DNA from: Thiodiazotropha sp040793985
GTDB taxonomy: Bacteria > Pseudomonadota > Gammaproteobacteria > Chromatiales > Chromatiaceae
Direction of reading: 5' to 3'
Length of the DNA: 64,000 nt
Assembly: GCA_040793985.1 (NCBI GenBank)
Contig: JBFNJI010000001.1
Span: forward strand, 1-64,000
The notes beneath the pieces were generated by a model. That model searched no databases. It had not been told where the DNA came from and was given only the letters and a program-made list of their open reading frames with translations. Of the stretch, positions 9,292-18,595 are shown piece after piece (the first letter of the stretch is position 1; the number at the start of each line of letters is the position of its first letter). The position numbers and the translations under genes are program-made.

Positions 9292-10818
9292 ATGCGCAAT
9301 GACAATCTCTATCTGTTGTTTGCCGGGGACCGGTTCAGCCATGGAGGTGACCGCCCCTTTCTGATGACGCCGGGCAGGCAACCCTTGTTGTTTACAGAGC
9401 TGGACAGCGCCACCGGGCGGATACAGAGTCAACTGATCAAGCTTGGCATCGAACCGGGCGATAGGGTGATGGTGCAGGTCGATAAATCGTATGAGGCGGT
9501 TATCCTCTATCTGGCCTGCCTGCGGGCCGGCGCAATCTATATTCCTTTGAATACCGCCTATACAGCCGCCGAGGTCGCCTATTTCATGGAGGATGCGACC
9601 CCCAAACTGTTTCTGTGTACGCCAGGTAATTATGAGAGCCTGGCACCGCTTGCAAAACCTATAGGCGTGCCCCATCTCCTGACCATGGACAGCGAAGGCA
9701 GGGGTACTTTCCTGCATGACCTGAGTAGCCTCGATCCCAATCCTGACGTGGCCGAACGCAAGGGTGACGATCTGGCCGCTATCCTCTACACATCGGGCAC
9801 CACGGGGCGTTCCAAGGGAGCCATGATCACGCATGCCAACCTGGCCTCGAACGCGGAGGTGCTGCATGCCTATTGGCATTGGCGCGATGGCGATGACGTA
9901 TTGCTGCACGCACTGCCTATCTTCCATGTGCACGGACTCTTTGTCGCCCTGCACTGCGCCCTGCTCGGCACCTCGCCGGTCTACTTTTTGCCTGACTTCA
10001 ACATCGATGCCGTTCTCGCATATCTGCCCCTGTGCAGCGTGATGATGGGCGTACCGACCTTCTATACCAGACTATTGGAGACTGAGGCCTTCAATGCCGA
10101 TATTTGTCGCAACATGCGCCTCTTTATTTCCGGTTCCGCACCCTTATTGAGCGAGACCTATCGCCGCTTCGAGGCCCGCACCGGCCACTCCATACTTGAA
10201 CGCTATGGGATGACTGAAACCGGCATGATTACCTCCAATCCCTGTCAGGGCCAGCGGCTTGCCGGGACAGTCGGCTTTGCCCTGCCCGGCATTTCGGTGC
10301 GTATTGCCGATTCACATGGAGTGGAACTGCCCCACGGCGAGACCGGTGTGCTGGAGATGACAGGCCCCAACCTGTGCAAGGGCTACTGGCGGATGCCGGA
10401 GAAGACCGAGGCGGAATTCCGTGACGACGGCTGGTTCATTACCGGTGATCTGGCAGTGATGGATGAGGAGGGCCGCATCACAATTGTCGGGCGTGCCAAG
10501 GATCTGATCATTAGCGGCGGATACAATGTCTATCCCAAGGAGATCGAGAACGAGATCGACGGGATCCCCGGGGTCAAGGAGTCCGCGGTTATCGGTATTC
10601 CCCATGCCGATTTCGGCGAGGCGGTTGTCGCAGTTGTGGTGATGGATGGTGGCCGCGAGTTGTCCGAACGCGATATCACGGCTGCGTTGCGGGAACGGCT
10701 CGCGGGTTTCAAACTGCCCAAACGGATCTGCCTGGTTGATGACTTGCCACGAAACAGCATGGGCAAGGTTCAGAAGACTCAGCTGCGGGAAAGCCACAAA
10801 GCGGCCTTGAGCAAGTAA
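9292..10818 (+). CDS. matB: Malonyl-CoA synthetase (MatB-type acyl-CoA ligase)
   Basis: 508 residues, an ANL-superfamily adenylate-forming enzyme. It shows the P-loop-like YTSGTTGRSKG (about residue 166), HALPIFHVHGLF, the YGMTET motif, GWFITGDLA, and the catalytic C-terminal GKVQK lysine. The motif spacing and the HVHGLF and LPDF segments match malonyl-CoA synthases, which join malonate or methylmalonate to CoA using ATP. Substrate choice between malonate and another short acid cannot be proved from sequence. It stands alone, with no malonate decarboxylase genes nearby. Confidence 0.88.
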   Translation: MRNDNLYLLFAGDRFSHGGDRPFLMTPGRQPLLFTELDSATGRIQSQLIKLGIEPGDRVMVQVDKSYEAVILYLACLRAGAIYIPLNTAYTAAEVAYFMEDATPKLFLCTPGNYESLAPLAKPIGVPHLLTMDSEGRGTFLHDLSSLDPNPDVAERKGDDLAAILYTSGTTGRSKGAMITHANLASNAEVLHAYWHWRDGDDVLLHALPIFHVHGLFVALHCALLGTSPVYFLPDFNIDAVLAYLPLCSVMMGVPTFYTRLLETEAFNADICRNMRLFISGSAPLLSETYRRFEARTGHSILERYGMTETGMITSNPCQGQRLAGTVGFALPGISVRIADSHGVELPHGETGVLEMTGPNLCKGYWRMPEKTEAEFRDDGWFITGDLAVMDEEGRITIVGRAKDLIISGGYNVYPKEIENEIDGIPGVKESAVIGIPHADFGEAVVAVVVMDGGRELSERDITAALRERLAGFKLPKRICLVDDLPRNSMGKVQKTQLRESHKAALSK

Positions 10819-11102
10819 AAGGACACTCCCATGTTCACGGCAACAGAACCAGTCGTGCAGGCTACAGAAGACGGTCCAATAGAGTGCGTAACTTACCTCT
10901 CTGCACACCCACGGTGCCGACCCGGATCAGGCAAGGCGCGGCCCAAATGGGCTGAACCGGTAGACAGAGGCACGGTAGATATTTATTTATTTTTATAATT
11001 ATATAGTTACAAATGTTTTTAAATGTAACATATCACTATGCTACATGGTTGGTTGGCCCGCAGTTTGCAATGTAACTGCTTTACCATCATGTAGTTGAAC
11101 CT

Positions 11103-12359
11103 ATGCCTCTATCCGTCCCCTATATCGTCTTTGTCGCCAAGCAGCTCGAAATCCAGGAGTTGAAGCGTCTGAAGGCACGCTCCAACCTGGTTGGGGTTAT
11201 CGGGCATATGATCCATGTGCTGCAGAGCGAGCGCGGTGCATCCAGTCTCTACCTCGCCTCTTCGGGAAAGCGCTTTGCTGCGACCCGCCAGGAGCTTATT
11301 GCCGAATCGGAAACGGTTGAGGATTCACTGCGAAACAAGATCGAGGCCGAGCTCGATTATTCAGCGCACTCCAATGCCAGGATCATCTCCCTCATGGCCT
11401 GGGTATTGCTGGGACTCGACGCCCTGCCCGAACTGCGCAATCGGGTCACGCAACAGCAACTCTCTGGAAGCGAGTCGGTCACCGCTTTCAGTCGTCTTAT
11501 TGCCGGTTTGATCTCACTCATCTTCGAGCTGGCAAACGCGGCAGTTGATCCCGGGACCACACGCTTGCTGGTTGCGCTTTTCAATCTCATCGAGGGAAAG
11601 GAGTTGGCGGGACAGGAGCGCGCCATGGGCGCCCTCGCCTTTGGCTCCGGTCGGTGCGATCCGCCACTCCGGCAACGCATAAGCCACCTGATCGATGCGC
11701 AACAACGCAATTTCCGTATATTTTTGGAGTTCGCGGAAGAGCCGATGCAGACGCAATGGAACAACACGGAAGAGATGCCCTGTGCCGTTGAACTGCAATG
11801 CCTGCGCGCCATGTTGACTAGGGCTGAAGCCAACATCTCAATCGATCCGAATCTCAGCGACAGATGGTTCGACAGTTGCAGCGAACGCATCACCGCCATC
11901 TGGTCTATGCAGCGCGAGATAGTGGGAAGACTTCAGACAGGATGTGCCGCCCTGATAACAGCAGCGGAAAAGGAACTGCTTGATTCCGAGGGATTGTTGC
12001 AGGCGCTACGCGAGAGCCCACCGGCCAGGACAGATGCCATTGAGCGTTTTTTCGATCCCGAATTGCCGGTGGAACAGTCACTGGGCTTCGGTCAGGTTTC
12101 AGGCACGGGTCAGGACGGCTCCCACGCCGTCATCGATCTGCTGCAGGCCCAGTCATTACGTCTGGAAAAAGTTGAGGTGGAGCTGGAAAAGGCAAAGCGG
12201 ACCTTGAATGAACGCAAAATCATCGAGCGTGCCAAGGGGCTATTGATGGCCCGCTATGACCTGAGCGAGGATGAGGCCTATAAAAAGATGAGAACGGCAT
12301 CGATGGATAAGAACATTCGTTTGGCGGATGTGGCCGAATCCATCCTGTCACTCTCCTAG
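11103..12359 (+). CDS. nasR: NasR-type nitrate/nitrite-responsive transcription antiterminator (NIT-ANTAR)
   Basis: 418 residues. The first about 300 form a NIT-type all-helical sensor, with QSERGASSLYLAS near residue 41, the typical family start. The last about 65 residues are an ANTAR domain: RKIIERAKGLLMARYDLSEDEAYKKMR. NasR binds nitrate or nitrite and then binds two hairpins in the leader of nitrate/nitrite assimilation mRNA to prevent termination. It converges on nirBD, whose leader at 15315-15447 carries exactly such hairpins, so the target is almost certainly next door. About 280 AT-rich bases precede the start. Confidence 0.93.
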   Translation: MPLSVPYIVFVAKQLEIQELKRLKARSNLVGVIGHMIHVLQSERGASSLYLASSGKRFAATRQELIAESETVEDSLRNKIEAELDYSAHSNARIISLMAWVLLGLDALPELRNRVTQQQLSGSESVTAFSRLIAGLISLIFELANAAVDPGTTRLLVALFNLIEGKELAGQERAMGALAFGSGRCDPPLRQRISHLIDAQQRNFRIFLEFAEEPMQTQWNNTEEMPCAVELQCLRAMLTRAEANISIDPNLSDRWFDSCSERITAIWSMQREIVGRLQTGCAALITAAEKELLDSEGLLQALRESPPARTDAIERFFDPELPVEQSLGFGQVSGTGQDGSHAVIDLLQAQSLRLEKVEVELEKAKRTLNERKIIERAKGLLMARYDLSEDEAYKKMRTASMDKNIRLADVAESILSLS

Positions 12360-12493
12360 GACCTGGACTCACTCGCTTGATGCAGTCGCGCTGTTAGGTT
12401 CACAGCAAGTCGCGATCGGGAGAAGCCGGGTATTTTGGCGGGAAATCCTCAGATATCCCACCGAACCGTGCCAGCCACGTCTGTATATCAAAC

Positions 12494-12823
12494 CTATGCC
12501 GCCGCCACCTGGTTATTGAGATCCAGGTAGATCCGCCCCTCAACCACCTTTATCGGGTAACTGCGCGTGCAACCTTCGTCAGGCGTCTTGGCCTCGCCGC
12601 TGGCCAGATCGATTTTCCAGTTGTGCAGCGGGCAGGTGACGGTGCTGTCGTGAACTATGCCTTGGGACAGCGGTCCCTTGCGATGGGGACACTCGTCCTT
12701 CAAGGCGAACACCTCATCGCTGGCGGTGCGGAATACGGCGATCTTCAGGCTATCGCTCTTCACCACCCTCGATCCCAGTCGGGGGATGTCGTTCAGTGCT
12801 GCAATCTCTATCCAGTTACTCAT
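12494..12823 (-). CDS. nirD: Assimilatory nitrite reductase small subunit NirD
   Basis: 109 residues forming one Rieske-like domain, with CPHRKGPLSQG (about residue 45) and CPLHNWKI (about 64), both Cys-His pairs present. NirD pairs with NirB in NADH-dependent reduction of nitrite to ammonium in the cytoplasm. ATG 12823 has gagg as ribosome binding site. It lies 31 bases after nirB in the same operon and ends about 130 bases from the convergent nasR gene. Confidence 0.95.
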   Translation of the reverse strand: MSNWIEIAALNDIPRLGSRVVKSDSLKIAVFRTASDEVFALKDECPHRKGPLSQGIVHDSTVTCPLHNWKIDLASGEAKTPDEGCTRSYPIKVVEGRIYLDLNNQVAAA

Positions 12824-12854
12824 GTTTTGTCCTCTTTATGCCGGTTGCCGGCGA

Positions 12855-15293
12855 TCAGGCAGCGCATAACTTGATGTTGCGGAACTCGTGGGCCTGATCG
12901 CCCTCGACGCATGCCTTCCAGGGATCGATCTGGGAAAATTTCTGGGAATAACGGAAGCGTTCGACAAGCGCAATCCGCTGCTCCTCATCGAACAGCACAT
13001 CCTTTATGTATTGCAGGCCGACCCGCTCAACCCAGGGTGCGGTGCGCTCCAGGTAACGCGCCTCTTCACGGTATTTCTGGATAAATGCGGCGCTGTATTC
13101 GAGCACCTGCTCCTCGGTTTCGACCTTGCACAGCAGATCGGTGATACGCACCTTGATACCGCCGTTGCCGCCGACGTGGAGTTCATAGCCTGAATCGACA
13201 CAGACCACGCCAAAATCCTTGATCGTCGCCTCGGCACAGTTGCGCGGACAGCCCGATACCGCCATCTTGAATTTGTGAGGCATCCAGGAACCCCAGGTCA
13301 GCTCCTCGAGTTTCACCCCCAGGCCGGTGGAGTCCTGGGTGCCGAAGCGACACCAGTTTTTACCTGCGCAGGTCTTTACCGTGCGCAGCGCCTTGCCATA
13401 GGCGTGACCGGAAACCATGCCGGCATCGGAGAGATCCTTCCAGATGGCCGGCAGGTCCTCTTTCTTGACCCCGAAGAGGTCGATGCGCTGACCTCCGGTA
13501 ACCTTCATCTCAGGCACCCCGTATTTATCACAGGCATTGGCGATGGCACGCAGATCCGATGGAGTGCAGAGACCGCCGAACATACGCGGCACCACCGAAT
13601 AGGTGCCATCCTTCTGGATATTGCCGTGGGCGCGCTCGTTGATGAATCGCGACTGGGCATCATCCTCATACTCTCCGGGCCAGCTGGCCAACAGATAATA
13701 GTTGAGTGCCGGACGGCAGCTGGCGCATCCATCGGGTGTCTTCCATTCGAAAAACTCCCGCACCGCAGCCATCCCCTTGAGCTGGTACTCCCTGATGCCG
13801 GCGATCACTTCGTCATGACTGAAATCGGTACAGCCACACATGGGTTTTTTACTGGGGGCTGCGCTATAGCCCTCGCCCACGCTGCTCGCAAGAATCGACT
13901 CCACAAGTCCCGTGCAGGAACCGCATGAACTCGAGGCCTTGGTATGGGCACGCACATCCTCCAGGGTGAAGAGCCCTTTTTTCACGATGGCATCGACGAT
14001 CTCCCCCTTGCAGACTCCGTTGCAGCCGCAGATCTCCGCTTCGGCACCGAGGGAGGCAATGTGCTTCCCATCGCCGTGTCCCGCATCGCCGAGATCGTGC
14101 TGACCAAAGAGTATGGTGCTGCGAAAGGCGCTGATATCTGTACCTTCACGCAGCAACTGGAAATACCAGCTACCATCCAGTGTGTCGCCATACATCACTG
14201 CCCCCTTGACCCGGTTATCACGAAGCACCAGTTTTTTATAGATACCGGCCCCCGGGTCCTGGAGGACCAGGGTCTCGTCACCCTCTCCTTCATTGAAGTC
14301 TCCGGCGGAAAAGAGATCTATACCGGTCACCTTCAGCTTGGTCGAGGTGATCGAACCCTGATAGCGCGCGATACCGAGATTGGCCAGGTGATTGGCGGCG
14401 ACTTTAGCCTGTTCGAAGAGCGGAGCAACCAGACCGTAACAAATGTTACGGTGCTGCACGCACTCACCCACGGCATAGATACGCGGATCGAAGGTCTGCA
14501 TGGTGTCGTTGACCACTATACCCCTGTCGCAGTGGATGCCGGCATCCTGTGCCAATGCCATGTTGGGGCGTATACCCACCGCCATCACCACCAGGTCGGC
14601 CTCGACCTCGAAACCATCCGCAAACCGCACCCCTTCCACGCGTTCGCCGCCGATTATCTCGGTGGTTTGTGCCTGCATCAGAAATTTCAGACCGCGGGTC
14701 TCCAGTGAGGCCCTGAGCAGCTCGGCCGCGGGTTTATCCAGCTGGCGCTCCATCAGGCTGTCCATGAGGTGGACCACGGTGACATCCATGCTGTTCTTCA
14801 GCAGGCCGTTTGCCGCTTCCAGTCCAAGCAGGCCGCCACCTATGACCACCGCCTTTCTGTAGCGTCCTGCCGCTTCAAGCATCTGCTCCACATCGGCGAT
14901 GTCACGGAAGCCGATCACACCGTTCTTGCCGTGTCCCGGTATAGGTATGATGAACGGATTGGAGCCAGTGGCGATCAACAGACGGTCATAGCCGGTCTCT
15001 TCGCCGTTTTCGCTGATAACCTTTCGAGCAACCCGATCGATTGATGTAATGGCATCCCCGGTTTTCAGGGTTATGTCATTCTCCGTATACCAATCGCGCT
15101 CGTTGAGCATGATGTCCGACACACCCTTCTCCCCGGCCAATACCGACGAGAGCATGATGCGATTGTAGTTGGGATGCGGTTCTGCGCCGAACACCGTGAT
15201 CTCATAGTTGTCTGGTGCCAACTTGAGCAGTTCCTCCAGGGTTCGCACCCCGGCCATGCCGTTACCGATCAGCACGAGTTTTTCTTTCTGCAT
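12855..15293 (-). CDS. nirB: NADH-dependent assimilatory nitrite reductase large subunit NirB
   Basis: 812 residues. The order is an N-terminal FAD/NAD pyridine nucleotide-disulphide oxidoreductase domain (LVLIGNGMAGVRTLEELL), a BFD-like 2Fe-2S domain (CGCNGVCKGEIVDAI and CGSCTGLVESIL, then a second BFD-like segment CGCTDFSHDEVIAGI), and the siroheme/4Fe-4S domain with TCAGKNWCRFG and SGCPRNCAEA. It reduces nitrite to ammonium with six electrons from NADH. Its 150-base leader holds the regulatory elements described below, so expression should need nitrogen limitation (sigma-54/NtrC) and nitrate or nitrite (NasR). Confidence 0.97.
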   Translation of the reverse strand: MQKEKLVLIGNGMAGVRTLEELLKLAPDNYEITVFGAEPHPNYNRIMLSSVLAGEKGVSDIMLNERDWYTENDITLKTGDAITSIDRVARKVISENGEETGYDRLLIATGSNPFIIPIPGHGKNGVIGFRDIADVEQMLEAAGRYRKAVVIGGGLLGLEAANGLLKNSMDVTVVHLMDSLMERQLDKPAAELLRASLETRGLKFLMQAQTTEIIGGERVEGVRFADGFEVEADLVVMAVGIRPNMALAQDAGIHCDRGIVVNDTMQTFDPRIYAVGECVQHRNICYGLVAPLFEQAKVAANHLANLGIARYQGSITSTKLKVTGIDLFSAGDFNEGEGDETLVLQDPGAGIYKKLVLRDNRVKGAVMYGDTLDGSWYFQLLREGTDISAFRSTILFGQHDLGDAGHGDGKHIASLGAEAEICGCNGVCKGEIVDAIVKKGLFTLEDVRAHTKASSSCGSCTGLVESILASSVGEGYSAAPSKKPMCGCTDFSHDEVIAGIREYQLKGMAAVREFFEWKTPDGCASCRPALNYYLLASWPGEYEDDAQSRFINERAHGNIQKDGTYSVVPRMFGGLCTPSDLRAIANACDKYGVPEMKVTGGQRIDLFGVKKEDLPAIWKDLSDAGMVSGHAYGKALRTVKTCAGKNWCRFGTQDSTGLGVKLEELTWGSWMPHKFKMAVSGCPRNCAEATIKDFGVVCVDSGYELHVGGNGGIKVRITDLLCKVETEEQVLEYSAAFIQKYREEARYLERTAPWVERVGLQYIKDVLFDEEQRIALVERFRYSQKFSQIDPWKACVEGDQAHEFRNIKLCAA

Positions 15294-15314
15294 CGGGTCA
15301 TTACCTCAAACAAT

Positions 15315-15365
15315 AAAAAAAGCCCCAAGCGCTCAAACCAGATAGATCTGAGACACTCAGGGCTT
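15315..15365 (-). terminator. Leader terminator of nirBD
   Basis: Read on the minus strand, AAGCCCTGAGTG pairs with CGCTTGGGGCTT over 12 positions (including G-U pairs), followed by a run of seven T. It lies between the promoter and the nirB start, so it is an attenuator rather than an end-of-operon terminator. Its 5' arm overlaps the second ANTAR-type hairpin by seven bases, making the two structures mutually exclusive. Confidence 0.85.
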
Positions 15366-15374
15366 CGTTACCCT
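15359..15374 (-). promoter_or_regulatory. ANTAR-type RNA hairpin P2 (hexaloop AACGAA)
   Basis: Minus-strand AGGGT-AACGAA-GCCCT gives a five-pair stem with a six-base loop carrying A at position 1 and G at position 4, the loop consensus recognised by ANTAR antiterminators. It overlaps the 5' arm of the terminator at 15315-15365. Confidence 0.75.
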
Positions 15375-15375
15375 T

Positions 15376-15393
15376 GCCAACCTGTTTGTTGGC
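15376..15393 (-). promoter_or_regulatory. Extra hairpin between P1 and P2 in the nirB leader
   Basis: Minus-strand GCCAAC-AAACAG-GTTGGC is a perfect six-pair stem with a hexaloop. The loop has A at position 1 but C, not G, at position 4, so it does not fit the ANTAR consensus. It may act as a spacer. Confidence 0.6.
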
Positions 15394-15409
15394 TATGTCG
15401 TTAACCGGA

Positions 15410-15431
15410 GCCGCAGCGCCATTGCCACAGC
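15410..15431 (-). promoter_or_regulatory. ANTAR-type RNA hairpin P1 (hexaloop AATGGC)
   Basis: Minus-strand GCTGTGGC-AATGGC-GCTGCGGC forms an eight-pair stem (three G-U pairs) closing a hexaloop with A1 and G4. Together with P2 it makes the two-hairpin element bound by NasR-type proteins. Confidence 0.75.
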
Positions 15432-15457
15432 GTAATATCCAAGTCTTGAAATCTATT

Positions 15458-15474
15458 GGCAAGGCTTGTGCCAA
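15458..15474 (-). promoter_or_regulatory. Sigma-54 promoter of nirBD
   Basis: On the minus strand the sequence is TTGGCACAAGCCTTGCC. GG and GC are separated by exactly ten bases, matching the -24/-12 consensus TGGCAC-N5-TTGC. The transcript should start near 15447, about 150 bases before the nirB ATG and just before hairpin P1. NtrC-type enhancer sites would be expected further upstream (about 15540-15620); only a weak TGCGCACC half-site is visible at about 15559. Confidence 0.85.
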
Positions 15475-15731
15475 ATCCAGAAATCACTACTATTCAGCGA
15501 GTTAGAAATATCGGCACCTAAGCCGACGAAGGCCTATCGCACTGCAAATGTGCAACCTGCGCACCAATCTGAGGCGGCGATGGTTTTATAATCCTGTTCC
15601 GCACAGGCCCCTACAAGGTAAGATGTGGTCCAGACCGGCAATCCCGCCCCTGTCTTGTTAAATAGCCGGTTTTATATTGCTTCTGCCCTGTTACCGACTC
15701 AACCTCATCTTGACCAGACAATAACAGCCGC
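15475..15731. other. Divergent intergenic region between nirB promoter and metallophosphoesterase
   Basis: About 260 bases upstream of the sigma-54 promoter and ahead of the divergent phosphoesterase gene. A TGCGCACC half-site at about 15559 could belong to an NtrC enhancer but lacks a good partner. No other gene or structure is evident. Confidence 0.35.
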
Positions 15732-16496
15732 ATGAGAGTCTTCACTGTCTCAGACATCCATACAGACTACAGAGAGAATGATCACTGGGTGAGATCGTTA
15801 TCGAATTCGGATTATGTAGACGATATTCTGATTCTGGCCGGTGACATATCCGACTCCACGCCGCGGGTAATCGACTGCTTCAATCAGCTGAAGCGCAAGT
15901 TCAAGACGCTATTCTATGTGCCGGGCAATCACGACCTCTGGGTCCGTGGCGCATCGCCATCGAAGGCAGATTCCATCGACAAGTTTTTCGAGCTCCTGGC
16001 ACTATGTCGCGATTGCGGCGTTGTCACCGAACAAAGGAGTGTAAACAGGCTCACGATCAGGCCCATGTTTTCCTGGTACGACCTCCGCTTCGGCGAAGTG
16101 AGTGACGAGCTGTTCGGAAAATGGATGGATTTTTTCCACTGCAGGTGGCCGGAAACCCTGGCTACGCCAATGGAGCAGAACCGCTATTTTCTGCAACAAA
16201 ACAGTCTTGATGAGAAACCGGTCGATAACACCGTAATAACCTTCTCGCATTTTCTGCCGCGCATCGATCTGATGCCCAGCTACATCCCGCACAGGCATAG
16301 AGAAATCTATCCCGTGTTAGGCAGTCCGTTGCTCGACCGTCAGATACGCACCCTGAACTCAAAGATACACATCTACGGACACAGCCATGTCAATCGCGAG
16401 GTCAGGATTGAAGGTATTGACTATATAAATAACGCCTTTGGGTATCCCTCGGAGACACGCATCTCCTCAAAAAAGCTTCTGCAAATCACCTACTGA
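15732..16496 (+). CDS. Calcineurin-like metallophosphoesterase
   Basis: 254 residues with the dimetal phosphoesterase signature in order: VSDIHTD (D-x-H, residues 7-13), LAGDIS (G-D), YVPGNHDLW (GNHD, about residue 66), and GHSHVNRE (GHxH) near the C-terminus. Members hydrolyse phosphate mono- or diesters of nucleotides, proteins or nucleic acids; the substrate is not predictable here. It is divergent from nirBD and followed by a convergent DUF2235 gene about 60 bases downstream. Confidence 0.9.
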   Translation: MRVFTVSDIHTDYRENDHWVRSLSNSDYVDDILILAGDISDSTPRVIDCFNQLKRKFKTLFYVPGNHDLWVRGASPSKADSIDKFFELLALCRDCGVVTEQRSVNRLTIRPMFSWYDLRFGEVSDELFGKWMDFFHCRWPETLATPMEQNRYFLQQNSLDEKPVDNTVITFSHFLPRIDLMPSYIPHRHREIYPVLGSPLLDRQIRTLNSKIHIYGHSHVNREVRIEGIDYINNAFGYPSETRISSKKLLQITY

Positions 16497-16554
16497 AAAC
16501 CCCGGGACATAGCGCCGATCAGCCTTGTAAGCGATCAACCCCCGTATCGGCCGT

Positions 16555-17640
16555 TTATATATCGGGACAGGGTTCACCGCGTTTGATGCGGCTGGTATTA
16601 ACCACGGGAATATCCGCCTGATGCTCATGATAGCCCTTGATATTCGGTGGATCGTATTCGCACTTCGCAAGTTTCATGCGATCCAATACCGACTGATGGA
16701 TCGCTTCGCCATCGTTTATATGCCTGCCAATCTGCCGCTCATAGGGCCCCATGACCCGATAGGCCATGGTCATCGAGTCATTTAACACCGAATTGAAGCA
16801 TGGCCAGAAGTGGTCAAGGTAGTCCTTGTCGCACTCGAGTCCCAGCGCCTCAGCCTTTTCCACCATCCAGTGAAGCGCTTCGTTGGCCAGTCCGTCGGGG
16901 GAGTAACTGCCGCCCACATTGCTATGCACACCGGCAAACCAGGACTGCTGCAGATCGCCCTCCCAGGAGAGTGGCCTTTGCCAGAACGAAGGCTTGAAGG
17001 GTTTACGGCGCTCATCGATGGCAACCGCGTGCATTGCATTCTCGATATTCGGATTGAGATCGATATCGTGGTATTGGTATTTTTTCTTATTGAAGATCTG
17101 ACCGATGAATCCAGGCGCACCGAGCGCACCCACGGTATCCCAAACCCCGACCAGTTTTATCGGCGGGCATGGCCGTGTCCCCTTGACGTTGTGAAACGCC
17201 GTTTCCCACTCGGGCGAACCGGGCCCCTTGCTCTTTTCGTAGCAAAGATACATCTCCGGCACATAGTAGTCGTCATCCTTTTCGATGAGACCGATCAGAT
17301 TCATGAAACCGGCAAGGCTCCTTACCGTGAAGGCGCCACGGCTGAAGCCAAAAAGGTAGATCTCGTCCCCGGGCTCGTAGTTGTAAACAATGAACCGGTA
17401 CATGTTACGGATATTCTCCTCCATGCCCTTGCCGAAAGCCCCGCCGGTTACTCTGTCCAGTGGACCGTTAGTGCCGACACCCTCGTGATAGTAGACGATC
17501 TGGTATGTACCGTTGCTATCCCGCGGACGTATTGCTCGTGCAATCTTGGTAACATTCGTCGGATGACGGCGCCCCGTTTTTTTATCGACCTGGTCCCTGA
17601 TATTCCAGGTACCGTCAGCGCATATAACGATTCTCTTCAT
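16555..17640 (-). CDS. DUF2235-domain alpha/beta hydrolase (Tle1-like phospholipase family)
   Basis: 361 residues. The start KRIVICADGTWN and the nucleophile elbow LFGFSRGAFTVRSLAG (GxSxG, about residue 100) define the DUF2235 hydrolase family, whose best-known members are type VI secretion phospholipase effectors. The ATG at 17640 is preceded by ggag; an in-frame ATG at 17661 is less well placed. No secretion-system, VgrG or immunity gene is next to it, so an effector role is not supported and an intracellular lipase or esterase is equally likely. Confidence 0.85.
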   Translation of the reverse strand: MKRIVICADGTWNIRDQVDKKTGRRHPTNVTKIARAIRPRDSNGTYQIVYYHEGVGTNGPLDRVTGGAFGKGMEENIRNMYRFIVYNYEPGDEIYLFGFSRGAFTVRSLAGFMNLIGLIEKDDDYYVPEMYLCYEKSKGPGSPEWETAFHNVKGTRPCPPIKLVGVWDTVGALGAPGFIGQIFNKKKYQYHDIDLNPNIENAMHAVAIDERRKPFKPSFWQRPLSWEGDLQQSWFAGVHSNVGGSYSPDGLANEALHWMVEKAEALGLECDKDYLDHFWPCFNSVLNDSMTMAYRVMGPYERQIGRHINDGEAIHQSVLDRMKLAKCEYDPPNIKGYHEHQADIPVVNTSRIKRGEPCPDI

Positions 17641-17894
17641 CTGAACGTACTCCATGTGCAAGGAATTGCCGTTCCTACCCGGCGGCCACTATCTATTATA
17701 TATGAGTAATTACTGAACCCGTTTGATGGACAGTGACGAATTGAAGCTGTCAACACGTCGGTTGAATCTATCGAGTGTTTATTTAATAACGCTGCCCAGG
17801 TCACAGCCTGGGTTACTGAAAGATTGTATACCACATCAAGCCAAGGATTAGCCAAGGCGTTTAACCCGAAATCATGGATTAGAGGAACCAACCG

Positions 17895-18164
17895 ATGAAA
17901 CAAATCACTGGCGTCATCGCCATAAGCACAGTTCTTGCTCTGGCGGCGTGTGAAAATTCCAACAATGCGGAAATGTCGATAACCACGGATACGAAGGATA
18001 GAGTGGCAGAACCTGACATTTCAGCAAATACTGAAGTGCGGAGCCCATCCTCCGACCAGGCCGCCTTCGAAGCAGGTACTCCAGTCAATGAAAACAGTGA
18101 AGAGACCGTATCCCGAGCCGGCAACATCGACACTGAAACGACCGGGACGACAAACAACGATTGA
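17895..18164 (+). CDS. Small predicted lipoprotein
   Basis: 89 residues. The N-terminus is a lipoprotein signal peptide with the lipobox LAAC, cysteine at about residue 20. The mature part is hydrophilic, acidic and Thr/Ser-rich, without a recognised domain. The start has gaggaac as ribosome binding site. The upstream DUF2235 gene points away from it, and about 430 bases follow before the next gene, so it is monocistronic. Function unknown. Confidence 0.7.
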   Translation: MKQITGVIAISTVLALAACENSNNAEMSITTDTKDRVAEPDISANTEVRSPSSDQAAFEAGTPVNENSEETVSRAGNIDTETTGTTNND

Positions 18165-18595
18165 GCAGCTACCGGGTCGAAGCTGAAACGGAGGCCCCCG
18201 GCCTATCCCGTCCGAGTGGATAGGATGGGGGCAAAAAAGTGAGCGATAAAATACTTTTATTCTAAATTATTCACTATTAACAGATAATTAAGAATCTATT
18301 TTCAATCTGTTTGTCAATTTTTAGGGGAGATCGGCCAAGGCACTCCAGCCCCAACCTGCAAGGCGCTCTTCCTGGTGGTTCTCTCCGGCCACATGCGCTG
18401 CCTGACGTTCTATTTACTGAAGGTATCCGCAGGATTGGGTTTCCCCGCTTCCGCTCCCCTTCGTTTTAATAATAATTTTGATTAATAATTCATAATAAGT
18501 AATTGTTAATACTGATTAATATCAGTATTATAGTCTAACAGATTCAGGGTTAAGCATCCGGGTCATCGCCTGGTACACTAACCGGGACACAGTCA
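18165..18595. other. Intergenic region upstream of the SPINDLY-type gene
   Basis: 430 bases, very AT-rich at 18240-18310 and 18460-18540. No convincing gene, terminator or repeat is visible. The AT-rich tracts before 18596 probably hold the promoter of the island that follows. Confidence 0.4.

Noticed and set aside
10831..10998. 55-codon frame after the malonyl-CoA synthetase gene beginning MFTATEPVVQATEDG
   Set aside because: Weak ribosome binding site and no recognised similarity; could be a degraded gene start, but the evidence is too thin.
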